A DNA stretch of 38,901 bases, from the NCBI GenBank assembly GCA_964490275.1, contig CAZBBL010000001.1:1-38901 (forward strand), in the 5' to 3' direction. This DNA is from JAGBWK01 sp964490275. Its GTDB lineage: Bacteria > Bacteroidota > Bacteroidia > Bacteroidales > Muribaculaceae. The position numbers and the translations under genes are program-made. Of this stretch, positions 32,075 through 38,901 are shown piece by piece (position 1 is the first letter of the stretch; every line of letters begins with the position of its first letter). The notes beneath the pieces are model-generated. The model had not been told where the DNA came from, did no database searches, and saw only the letters and a list, made by a program, of their open reading frames with translations.

Positions 32075-33793
32075 TTATTTTTTTATTTCAACCTCGCTAT
32101 TTAGCTCTGCGACAATGCTATTAGCCATGGCTACAGCCTTGGTAATATGGTCGCAAATGTGGTCGGCGGGGATGAGTTTGTCGAAGTTGGCATGCTCCAG
32201 GGTGGCACGCACGCCGGGATTAACGCCCGAGAGCACCACGTGGATACCCTCGCTATGAGAAGAATTGACGAGTATCTCGAGGTTGTGGAGGCCGGTAGCG
32301 TCGATAAACGACACCTTACGCATACGCAGGATGCGCACCTTGGGCGTTTCGACCATCGTGTTGCGCATCAACTCGTCAAACTTAGTAGCCACGCCAAAGA
32401 AGAACGGGCCGTCGATTTCGTAGACCGACACGCCGGGAGCCACGTCGAGCACCTCGTGATTGTCGGAGTCGGTACCCTCGGCCACGTCGAGCTGTTCGCC
32501 ATACACCTTGATTTGAGTGTTCTGCATTACACGGCGCAGGAACAGCACTACGGCGAGCATCAAGCCAATCTCGATAGCGATAGTAAGGTCGAAGATGACG
32601 GTAAGGAAGAATGTCACCAGCAGCACGGCCACGTCGCTGCGAGGTGTGCGGATGATGCCGACGATTGTGCGCCAACCGCTCATGTTGTAGGCCACCATAA
32701 TCAATACGGCTGCCAGACACGACATCGGTATAAGATTAATCAGAGGCATCAAGAACAAGAAAATCAGCAGCAGCACTACGGCGTGAACCACACCGGCAAC
32801 AGGCGTGCGGCCACCGTTGGTGATATTGGTCATCGTGCGGGCGATAGCACCGGTAACGGGGATACCGCCAAACAGAGGCACTACGATGTTAGCCACGCCC
32901 TGACCGATAAGCTCGGTATTGGAGTTGGTGCGTGAGCCGGTGATACCGTCGGCCACCGTAGCCGACAGCAGCGACTCGATAGCGCCCAACACGGCGATAG
33001 TAAATGCCGAGGGGAGCAGTTGGTTGATTGTAGCCATATCCAACGAAAATCCGTGAGGCTCGGGGATGCTTGTCGAGAGACCTTGGAAGCGGCTGCCGAT
33101 AGTCTCAACGCCGACAAACGTGTCGGTAAATTGGTTGAGAATCCACACCAACACCGTAGAGATAATGATAGCAATCAGTGCGCCGGGCAGCTTCTTCGAA
33201 ATCTTGGGAGTGACGATAATGATAGCCAAAGCCACCACGCCTACCACCAACGTAGGCCAATCGATGCTGCCCAAGTTGCTCAGATATGCACCCCATTTAG
33301 GCAGAAACTCGCTCGGCACCTTGTCGATTTGCAGTCCGAAGAAATCTTTGATTTGCGTCGAGAAGATTGTCAGCGCTATACCCGCGGTGAAGCCCACCAC
33401 AATCGGGTATGGAATAAACTTAATGACCGTGCCAAGCTTAAACACGCCCATCAACACCAATATCAACCCCGCCATAAAGGTGGCTATTGCCAACCCCTCG
33501 AGGCCGTATGTAGCAATAATGTTGTAGACGATGACGATAAATGCGCCGGTAGGGCCACCGATCTGCACCGAGCAGCCACCTAAGGCCGACACTAAAAATC
33601 CGCCGATGATAGCGGTAATCAAACCGATTGTGGGGTTCACGCCCGAAGCAATACCAAAGGCAATCGCCAACGGCAACGCCACGATGCCCACTACCACGCC
33701 GGCAATCAAATCGGCACGGAAACGTGCCATGTCGTAGTGGCGGAGGGTCGAAAACAACTTCGGTTTGAAGTCGAGAGCTCCTGAAAAATTCAT
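32075..33793 (-). CDS. SulP family anion transporter with STAS domain
   Basis: Inner-membrane transporter of 572 residues. The N-terminal 400 or so residues form the SulP core, opening with LIAGVVVGIVALPLAIAFGIA and ISTQ-type segments such as GFTAGIALTIFSTQIKDFFGL; GSRTNSNTELIGQGVANIV is the family signature. Residues from about 440 form a cytoplasmic STAS domain with VSFIDATGLHNLEILV. Members carry sulfate, bicarbonate or dicarboxylates; the substrate is not readable. It stands alone with its own probable promoter (33920-33940). Confidence 0.9.
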   Translation of the reverse strand: MNFSGALDFKPKLFSTLRHYDMARFRADLIAGVVVGIVALPLAIAFGIASGVNPTIGLITAIIGGFLVSALGGCSVQIGGPTGAFIVIVYNIIATYGLEGLAIATFMAGLILVLMGVFKLGTVIKFIPYPIVVGFTAGIALTIFSTQIKDFFGLQIDKVPSEFLPKWGAYLSNLGSIDWPTLVVGVVALAIIIVTPKISKKLPGALIAIIISTVLVWILNQFTDTFVGVETIGSRFQGLSTSIPEPHGFSLDMATINQLLPSAFTIAVLGAIESLLSATVADGITGSRTNSNTELIGQGVANIVVPLFGGIPVTGAIARTMTNITNGGRTPVAGVVHAVVLLLIFLFLMPLINLIPMSCLAAVLIMVAYNMSGWRTIVGIIRTPRSDVAVLLVTFFLTVIFDLTIAIEIGLMLAVVLFLRRVMQNTQIKVYGEQLDVAEGTDSDNHEVLDVAPGVSVYEIDGPFFFGVATKFDELMRNTMVETPKVRILRMRKVSFIDATGLHNLEILVNSSHSEGIHVVLSGVNPGVRATLEHANFDKLIPADHICDHITKAVAMANSIVAELNSEVEIKK

Positions 33794-33919
33794 AACTTTT
33801 TTTACCTTATATTATTTATATGTATTGTACCTAAAAAAAAGACTTTCAGAGCCGACCGCGCTATCTTCCGCGCTGCACTATTATAGGCCGACCCGATTGC
33901 AAACTCCTTAAAATTTTTG

Positions 33920-33950
33920 CAAATTTAGCAACTTTAACCCATATCCCCCA
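33920..33950 (-). promoter_or_regulatory. probable promoter for the SulP gene
   Basis: The minus strand has TAAATTTG (complement of 33920-33927), matching TAnnTTTG, with a weak TTGG-type box about 20 bases upstream. It would give a leader of about 120 bases. The weak -33 box makes this a moderate call. Confidence 0.45.
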
Positions 33951-33986
33951 ACAACCATCAAATTTTAACTATCGGCGCACCCTCTC

Positions 33987-34010
33987 CCCGGCCTGCCGAA
34001 GCAAGCCGGG
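33987..34010 (-). terminator. hairpin with UUCG loop after the WG-type lipoprotein gene
   Basis: Read on the minus strand: CCCGGC, T, TGC, loop TTCG, GCA, G, GCCGGG. The C(UUCG)G loop is an especially stable RNA tetraloop. It starts 20 bases after the stop; outer bases ACCCT/AGGGT (33979-33983, 34025-34029) can extend it. No T run follows. Confidence 0.55.
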
Positions 34011-34029
34011 AAGCGAGGCGGCGAAGGGT

Positions 34030-35232
34030 CTAAATACTATCCGGAGCGCAGCTGTCGTCAGCGTCGACGTCCAACGCACCGACGCTTTTCTCATCCTCCA
34101 AGCCCTCATATTGAGAGAAGATGACGTCGCGACACGACAAATCGCCGTTTACCGATGCAAACTTCAGGTTGTTGCTACATTGATAGCTGCGATCGAGAAA
34201 CGCTATATAGTCTGCCTCCTCGTTGTAAACAGCCAAGCCAAACCGATTAGCCCAAATGGCTTGGGTGTAGCCATAGATTTTCTTAATCTTATTGCCGTCG
34301 GCGTTGTAGATTTCGACACCGCCGGCACGCGACGACGTGACAAACTTGTCGTAGTCCATCAAACTGATGTTGTGGAATTTCGGACTGAGGATGCTCGTCC
34401 CGTCGAATGTCATCACGCCCATACCGCCGTCTTTGAGGCCATAGACTATATATTTGTCGTTGTATTCGCTCACATACGACACGCCGGCCGGGCAGCGATA
34501 CACCTCTTGGCCCTTCTTGTCGACAAAAGCCAAACGGCCGTTATCGTCTTTGGTGATGATATAGCCGTAGCGATACAAGGTAGTGCCTACGTTGTCTGAT
34601 TTCATCTTATAGACCGTGTTGCCCTGCTTGTCGATGATATAATTGGTTTGCGTCTCTTCGGTTTCTTTGATTGTGACAAATGCCAAATCTTCCAAAAACG
34701 ATTGAGCCGACGAATATTTAGGCTCAATCACCACGTTGCCGTCGACATCGATATAGCCAAACTTATAGTCTGACGTGCCTACGACCAACAAGCCATCGCT
34801 ATAGGCCTCGCCGGCCATCACTACCTCCTTGCCGTCGATAGGCATGATGGTGAAGCGGCGCGACCCGTCGGCGTTTAGCACACAGATACGTTCGCCCGGA
34901 TAGCAAGCCGGCACTACCCCATCGTGGACATAGCCGACAGCCGTCAGCCCGTCGGCCAACAGTCGCGGACGTTTGCCAAACTCATAAAGCGACAGCCCTT
35001 CGCTCTCATTTACCGAGAAGCAACCGCCAACCACAGCCGACGGACGTTCGGCAAACTCGTCGCTCATATATATTTTGCCATCGGGGCCATAAAAGCCCCA
35101 TCCGTTTTTGCCAACCTCTTGGACAGCCATATACTCGACCAAGTCCCAACGGTCGGTCGGTTCTGATTTTCCACACGAAACCATCGCCAGCGCCGTCGCT
35201 GCGAAAGCCATTGCTAAAAATTTGTTTGACAT
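34030..35232 (-). CDS. WG-repeat-like lipoprotein
   Basis: Lipoprotein of about 400 residues; signal MSNKFLAMAFAATALAMVSC with Cys20 as the lipidation site. The mature part consists of beta-propeller-like repeats resembling WG (KWG) repeats: NGWGFYGPDGKIYMSDEF, YKFGYIDVDGNVVIEPKY, LAFVDKKGQEVYRCPAG, GGMGVMTFDGTSILSPKF and similar. Such proteins are usually on the outer membrane or in the periplasm, with no fixed biochemical role. I start at the ATG ending at 35232; the frame extends to 35274. It is 54 bases downstream of tatC on the same strand. Confidence 0.8.
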   Translation of the reverse strand: MSNKFLAMAFAATALAMVSCGKSEPTDRWDLVEYMAVQEVGKNGWGFYGPDGKIYMSDEFAERPSAVVGGCFSVNESEGLSLYEFGKRPRLLADGLTAVGYVHDGVVPACYPGERICVLNADGSRRFTIMPIDGKEVVMAGEAYSDGLLVVGTSDYKFGYIDVDGNVVIEPKYSSAQSFLEDLAFVTIKETEETQTNYIIDKQGNTVYKMKSDNVGTTLYRYGYIITKDDNGRLAFVDKKGQEVYRCPAGVSYVSEYNDKYIVYGLKDGGMGVMTFDGTSILSPKFHNISLMDYDKFVTSSRAGGVEIYNADGNKIKKIYGYTQAIWANRFGLAVYNEEADYIAFLDRSYQCSNNLKFASVNGDLSCRDVIFSQYEGLEDEKSVGALDVDADDSCAPDSI

Positions 35233-35286
35233 AAGATAGTGTGTAATTATTTTTGATTTTGTGAATAACTGCAATTGCTCAGCTGT

Positions 35287-36060
35287 CTACTTTGCTGCCG
35301 GCACCAGTCGCGACGACATCTCCCACAGCGCATATAGCGGTATGAACACCACAAAGAGCGTCACAGGGTCGCCCGTAGGCGTAATCAGCGCTGCGGCAAT
35401 CAGTAGTGCAACGATAGCGTGGCGGCGATAGCGTGCAAAAAAGCTGCGTCGCAACAGCCCCATCCGCCCCAACAGCCAGGCCAACAGAGGCAGCTCAAAC
35501 ACCACCCCCATCACCAAGACAATCATCAAAAAATTGTCCATATACGAGTCGAGCGAAATCGTGTTGGGTATCATCGCGCTCAGCTGGTAAGTAGCCAAAA
35601 AGCGCAGCGTCAGCGGAAACACGAGGAAATAGCCGACTCCCACGCCCAGATAAAACATCACGTTGCCCGCCACGAAAGCCCTTGTGGCATGGCGGCGTTC
35701 GCGCTCATACAGCCCCGGCTTGACAAAGCCCCACAGCAGGTAGATAACCACCGGGAAGCCAAACACCAGCGCCAAATAAAACGAGGTCGACAAATGGGTG
35801 AACATCTGCGACGCCAACTGATAGTTGACTAAATCGACATGGAAATCGCCCGTCGCGGCGCTGCCGTCGATAGCGTCAAACAGTGCATACAGCGGGAAAT
35901 CGCCACGACACGGAGCCAAAATCACGCCGTCGAAAATCTCGGGCATAAAGACAAAAAAAGCCACGGCAAGCCCTGCTATGACAAGGCCCACCTTGAGCAA
36001 CACCGAGCGCAGCACATCGAAATGTTGCCAAAAGCCCATTTCTTGAGCGTCGTCAGACAT
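35287..36060 (-). CDS. tatC: twin-arginine translocase subunit TatC
   Basis: Six-span inner-membrane receptor of the Tat pathway, 257 residues. The amphipathic N-terminus contains FWQHFDVLRSVLLK, matching the FWxHLxELR region of TatC that contacts signal peptides. YLALVFGFPVVIYLLWGFVKPGLYERERR is the conserved second-helix loop; FELPLLAWLLGRMG and ALITPTGDPVTLFVVFIPL match later conserved parts, including the Pro-rich segment. It lies 23 bases after the tatA-like gene. No TatB is nearby, in keeping with a two-component TatAC system. Confidence 0.92.
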   Translation of the reverse strand: MSDDAQEMGFWQHFDVLRSVLLKVGLVIAGLAVAFFVFMPEIFDGVILAPCRGDFPLYALFDAIDGSAATGDFHVDLVNYQLASQMFTHLSTSFYLALVFGFPVVIYLLWGFVKPGLYERERRHATRAFVAGNVMFYLGVGVGYFLVFPLTLRFLATYQLSAMIPNTISLDSYMDNFLMIVLVMGVVFELPLLAWLLGRMGLLRRSFFARYRRHAIVALLIAAALITPTGDPVTLFVVFIPLYALWEMSSRLVPAAK

Positions 36061-36083
36061 CGGCAGTCGTCAGATTGGTTGGC

Positions 36084-36278
36084 TTACGATTTTTTATCGT
36101 CGTCGGCCTTTTTATCGTCGGCCTTTATTTCATCTTCGGCCTCGTGGAGCCCCTGCTTAAAACTGCGGACGCCCTTGCCCAAACCGCGCATCAGTTCGGG
36201 TATCTTCTTGCCTCCAAAGAGCAGCAATATCACTACGAGGATTATAATCCATTCCCAGCCTCTAAGATTTGAAAGCAT
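36084..36278 (-). CDS. tatA: twin-arginine translocase subunit TatA/E
   Basis: Small Tat pore-forming subunit of about 64 residues. A single membrane helix (WEWIIILVVILLLFGG) is followed by the FGGKKIPELMRGLGKGVRSFK amphipathic helix, the defining TatA/TatE signature, and an acidic/basic tail ending ADDKKADDDKKS. I use the ATG ending at 36278; a start at 36305 would add nine residues before the membrane helix. It precedes tatC in one probable transcript. Confidence 0.9.
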   Translation of the reverse strand: MLSNLRGWEWIIILVVILLLFGGKKIPELMRGLGKGVRSFKQGLHEAEDEIKADDKKADDDKKS

Positions 36279-36347
36279 ATTGTATAAATGATTTAAGATT
36301 GACAATCTGTTTGTTTGGCAACCGCTCAGGGGCGGCCGTTTCGTGGG

Positions 36348-36370
36348 TAAAGTTAAGCATTATGTTTAAA
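36348..36370 (-). promoter_or_regulatory. possible promoter for tatA-tatC
   Basis: The minus strand contains TAACTTTA (complement of 36348-36355), one base off TAnnTTTG. The -33 region would overlap that of the divergent fabD promoter. The -33 match is poor. Confidence 0.35.
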
Positions 36371-36395
36371 GTGTGAAAACATTTTCGTAACTTTG
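36365..36395 (+). promoter_or_regulatory. Bacteroidetes-type promoter for fabD
   Basis: A perfect -7 element TAACTTTG at 36388-36395 is preceded after 19 bases by TTTA at 36365-36368. Transcription would begin about 45 bases before the fabD ATG. Confidence 0.65.
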
Positions 36396-36445
36396 CGCCC
36401 GAAAACCAATCTGAGATATCACCAATCATAATAATTTATAGATTT

Positions 36446-37324
36446 ATGAAAGCATTTGTGTTTCCCGGTCAAGGCGCCCAATTCGTTGGAATGGGCAAAG
36501 ACCTCTACGACACCAATCCCGTAGCGCACGACATGTTTGAAAAAGCCAACGAAATCCTCGGCTTCCGCATCACCGACCTGATGTTTGAAGGCACCGACGA
36601 AGACTTGCGTCAAACTCGCGTTACCCAACCCGCGATTTTCCTCCACTCTGTAATCCTCGCCAAAACTCTCGGCGACGAGTTTCAACCCTCTATGACCGCC
36701 GGCCACTCGCTCGGCGAATTTTCAGCCCTCGTAGCTGCCGGCGCTATGGCCTTTGAAGATGGTCTCCGTCTGGTTTCGGCTCGTGCTCAAGCCATGCAAA
36801 AAGCTTGCGAGCTCAAGCCCTCTACCATGGCTGCCGTATTGGCTTTGCCCGACGCTACCGTCGAAGAAATCTGCTCAGGCATCGACGGCGTTGTCGTTTG
36901 TGCCAACTACAACTGCCCCGGCCAAATCGTCATCTCAGGCGAAATCGAAGCTATCGACGCTGCTTGCGAGAAGCTGCTTGTTGCCGGCGCTAAGCGTGCA
37001 TTGAAGCTCAAAGTGGGCGGCGCGTTCCACTCTCCCTGCATGGAGCCTGCGCGTGCCGAATTGGCTGCCGCTATCGAAGCCACCGACATCCACACCCCCA
37101 TCTGCCCCGTTTACCAAAACGTAGACGCTAAGCCCCACACCGACCCCGCCGAAATCAAAGCCAACTTGGTTGCTCAACTGACAGCCCCCGTACGTTGGAC
37201 TCAATCTGTTCAAAACATGATTGCCGACGGCGCTACAGAGTTTGTCGAACTCGGCCCGGGCAAAGTGCTCCAAGGCTTGGTTAGCAAAATCGACCGCAGC
37301 GTAGCCGTTTCAGGTCGTCAATAA
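36446..37324 (+). CDS. fabD: malonyl-CoA:ACP transacylase (housekeeping)
   Basis: Transacylase of 292 residues that loads malonyl units on ACP for fatty-acid synthesis. GQGAQ at 8-12, nucleophile Ser88 in GHSLGE, Arg113 in SARAQAM and His195 in GAFHSP are all canonical. Compared with the accessory copy at 17298-18239 it is about 20 residues shorter and keeps the usual pocket residues, so this is the likely housekeeping enzyme. It stands alone, with its own promoter at 36365-36395 and a terminator at 37359-37387. Confidence 0.92.
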   Translation: MKAFVFPGQGAQFVGMGKDLYDTNPVAHDMFEKANEILGFRITDLMFEGTDEDLRQTRVTQPAIFLHSVILAKTLGDEFQPSMTAGHSLGEFSALVAAGAMAFEDGLRLVSARAQAMQKACELKPSTMAAVLALPDATVEEICSGIDGVVVCANYNCPGQIVISGEIEAIDAACEKLLVAGAKRALKLKVGGAFHSPCMEPARAELAAAIEATDIHTPICPVYQNVDAKPHTDPAEIKANLVAQLTAPVRWTQSVQNMIADGATEFVELGPGKVLQGLVSKIDRSVAVSGRQ

Positions 37325-37358
37325 TCAACGATTCTCACAACCACCTAAAGGTTACAAC

Positions 37359-37387
37359 GAAGGCGAGTCCATTGCGGGCTCGCCTTC
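37359..37387. terminator. bidirectional terminator, fabD and thioredoxin lipoprotein
   Basis: GAAGGCGAG (37359-37367) pairs with CTCGCCTTC (37379-37387); the stem extends three more pairs with one G:T. It lies 34 bases after the fabD stop and 24 bases after the stop of the converging lipoprotein gene. A-rich/T-rich flanks are short. Confidence 0.75.
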
Positions 37388-37411
37388 ATTAATTTCGTCA
37401 AAAGAGATACG

Positions 37412-37885
37412 TTAGATATTCTTGTCGAGGAAAGAATAAAATTCGTCTTTAGACATCAATCCTACGTTAGATTGTATCTCGCCGTTGGGGGTGATTAAAA
37501 CAACCATCGGGATAGACTCTACGCCGAAGTTTTCGGCCAAAGAAGAATATTTGTCGATATCAACCTCGAGGAATTGCACCTTGCCGTCGTAGTCGCTCTT
37601 AGCCTGATAGAAGGTGGGAGTAAACTGCTTGCAGGGGCCACACCATGTGGCATTGAAGTCAATAACAACAGGCTGGTCTGAGGCGAGTTTTTCGCCAAGT
37701 TCGCCGGCCAATACGTCATAAATCTCTTGAGCCTCGGTAGACGCTTGCTCAGTAGCTTCGCCATTTTCGGCTACTTGCTCTGAATCGGTGTCAGCTGCTT
37801 GGCTGTCGGCTTTGCCCGAGCATGAAGCCAGCGACATCATAGCTGCTACGCAGAGCGCTCCTACAAATGATTTTACGATTTTCAT
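37412..37885 (-). CDS. thioredoxin-fold lipoprotein
   Basis: Lipoprotein of 157 residues: signal MKIVKSFVGALCVAAMMSLASC with Cys22 as lipid anchor, an acidic linker to about residue 50, then a thioredoxin domain with the redox motif WCGPC (Cys82, Cys85) and the cis-proline segment ESIPMVVLITPNG. It would act as a periplasmic thiol-disulfide protein attached to a membrane. It lies 74 bases after another thioredoxin-fold gene on the same strand; both end in an SKDEFYxxLD-type helix. It probably shares the mdh transcript. Confidence 0.87.
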   Translation of the reverse strand: MKIVKSFVGALCVAAMMSLASCSGKADSQAADTDSEQVAENGEATEQASTEAQEIYDVLAGELGEKLASDQPVVIDFNATWCGPCKQFTPTFYQAKSDYDGKVQFLEVDIDKYSSLAENFGVESIPMVVLITPNGEIQSNVGLMSKDEFYSFLDKNI

Positions 37886-37959
37886 GATTAGAATGTCACT
37901 ATTTTTTAATTGTTTGCAATTGTGATATTTGCGGGGTGTGATTGTTGGGTAGAGGGGTA

Positions 37960-38385
37960 TTATTCCTCGGAGGGTTGTGCAGCCAAGCGCTCGTCGATCA
38001 TGCGATAGAGCTCATCTTTGGAGATGTCGCCCATCAAGCATTCGTCGCTTGCGCCACCGGCGAGTATGAATTTCACTACCGGCAACACCTCGGTGTCGAT
38101 GCCCAGGGGCATTATCACATCGAAGTTATCTTTGTCGACGGTGACAAACTCTACGCGTCCGGCATAGTCGTTGGCGGCTTGGGCAAACAACGCTGCGTCG
38201 ACCTCTACGCCTACGACGGTGAGATGGTCGGTGACACGCTCTATTTGTTCAAACGTGGTGACGTGTTGCACACCGGTGGGCACGGGGTCTTTGCCTGCAC
38301 GACGACAGCAGAAGACCGCCGCCGCTATCAATACGGCGACGGTCACTACTGTAATTGTCAATCGTTTTTTGCTTTTGCTATTCAT
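37960..38385 (-). CDS. thioredoxin-like membrane-anchored protein lacking CxxC
   Basis: Protein of 141 residues with an N-terminal membrane anchor (about 9-27: LTITVVTVAVLIAAAVFCC). The rest resembles a thioredoxin fold: RVEFVTVDKDNFDVIMPLGI and the cis-proline-like VLPVVKFI strand, ending ISKDELYRMIDERL, similar to the end of the neighbouring lipoprotein. There is no CxxC redox pair in the expected place, so it would not be a normal oxidoreductase. It begins 19 bases after the malate dehydrogenase stop. Function unknown. Confidence 0.7.
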   Translation of the reverse strand: MNSKSKKRLTITVVTVAVLIAAAVFCCRRAGKDPVPTGVQHVTTFEQIERVTDHLTVVGVEVDAALFAQAANDYAGRVEFVTVDKDNFDVIMPLGIDTEVLPVVKFILAGGASDECLMGDISKDELYRMIDERLAAQPSEE

Positions 38386-38404
38386 TAGTGGGTTGGGCTA
38401 ATGA

Positions 38405-38901
38405 TTAGAGAGCACCTGCCAAAGCGTCGTTGGTTTTGTGGACGGCTTCTGCGCTCTTGTGGAAGAGAGCTTTTTCGGCGTCGTTGAGCGGGAGTTCAAC
38501 GATTTTTTCGATACCGTCTTTGCCAAGGATACAGGGAACGCCGATGCAAAGATCGCTTTCGCCATATTCGCCTTCGAGCAAAGCTGAGCAGGGGATAAGT
38601 TTCTTTTGGTCGCCGAGCACAGCACCTACAACTTGAGCTGCAGCTGCACCGGGAGCATACCATGCTGATGTGCCGAGGAGTTTGGTGAGGGTTGCACCGC
38701 CTACCATTGTGTCGGCAGCTACTTTAGCGATAGCTTCTTCAGAGAGGAACTCTGTAGCGGGCACGCCGCGATAAGCAGCGAAGCGAGTCAACGGAATCAT
38801 AGTTGTGTCGCCGTGGCCACCGATTACGATGCCTTCGATTTCTTTAGCGTTAGCGCCGAGAGCTTGGCTCAAGAAATATTTGAAGCGAGCGCTGTCGAGT
38901 G
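38405..38901 (-). CDS. mdh: malate dehydrogenase, 3' part (cut by window end)
   Basis: The C-terminal ~165 residues of an LDH-like malate dehydrogenase, oxidising malate with NAD. The frame continues past the right edge: before SQALGANAKEIEG it reads LDSARFKYFL, the family's substrate arginine region. The catalytic histidine lies in GGHGDTTMIPLTR. SALLEGEYGESDLCIGVPCILG and the C-terminal helix complete the domain. The leading TTG at 38872 is an internal codon for Leu, not a start. Two thioredoxin-fold genes follow on the same strand. Confidence 0.9.
   Translation of the reverse strand, partial: LDSARFKYFLSQALGANAKEIEGIVIGGHGDTTMIPLTRFAAYRGVPATEFLSEEAIAKVAADTMVGGATLTKLLGTSAWYAPGAAAAQVVGAVLGDQKKLIPCSALLEGEYGESDLCIGVPCILGKDGIEKIVELPLNDAEKALFHKSAEAVHKTNDALAGAL

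Noticed and set aside
32147..32935. 262-codon open frame on the plus strand
   Set aside because: Antisense to the SulP gene; a His/Gln-rich shadow.

Overview
The window looks like a Bacteroidales chromosome, possibly from the Muribaculaceae; that family call is inference. Start codons lack clear Shine-Dalgarno sequences. Several intergenic regions carry the Bacteroidetes-type promoter (TAnnTTTG, sometimes with a TTTG-like box about 19 bp upstream). A DUF4831 protein, a SulP transporter, a TatA/TatC-only pair and lipoproteins with Bacteroidetes-like lipoboxes also fit.

Positions 69-27170 form one co-directional surface-polysaccharide locus of tightly packed, often overlapping genes. It encodes a Wzx-type flippase, an exported protein with two FGE-like (SUMF1) domains, a polysaccharide pyruvyl transferase, two related O-antigen polymerase/ligase proteins, ten glycosyltransferases (six GT4, three GT2, one GT8), three left-handed beta-helix acetyltransferases and one OafA-type acyltransferase. 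No initiating sugar-phosphate transferase, chain-length regulator, export channel or nucleotide-sugar enzyme is present, so the locus probably begins upstream of the window.

The most unusual part is 16.7-23.8 kb. It is a block more AT-rich to the eye than its flanks, encoding a WcaF-type acetyltransferase and then a small acyl-carrier pathway: FabD-like transacylase, acyl carrier protein, FabG-like ketoreductase, two KASIII enzymes, metallo-beta-lactamase-fold hydrolase, two-part GNAT-like protein and YdjC-type deacetylase. There is no dehydratase or enoyl reductase. The simplest reading is synthesis of a short 3-hydroxyacyl (or 3-oxoacyl) thioester that is placed on an amino sugar freed by the deacetylase. 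The block is bounded by two 29-bp direct repeats with 27 identical bases. Both differences are synonymous in the reading frame of the GT2 gene that ends in the left copy, so the right copy looks like a leftover GT2 3' end and the block looks like a cassette inserted at a GT2/GT4 junction.

From 27.2 kb onward the genes are housekeeping. On the minus strand: DUF4831 protein and nnr; a small Ala/Glu-rich lipoprotein; a SulP transporter; a WG-repeat-like lipoprotein with tatC and tatA; two thioredoxin-fold proteins; and the 3' part of malate dehydrogenase, cut by the window end. On the plus strand: hpt, adk and the housekeeping fabD. The only gene-free stretch over 300 bases (31320-31685) holds the adk terminator, three copies of a palindromic interspersed repeat, a perfect inverted repeat and a minus-strand terminator.
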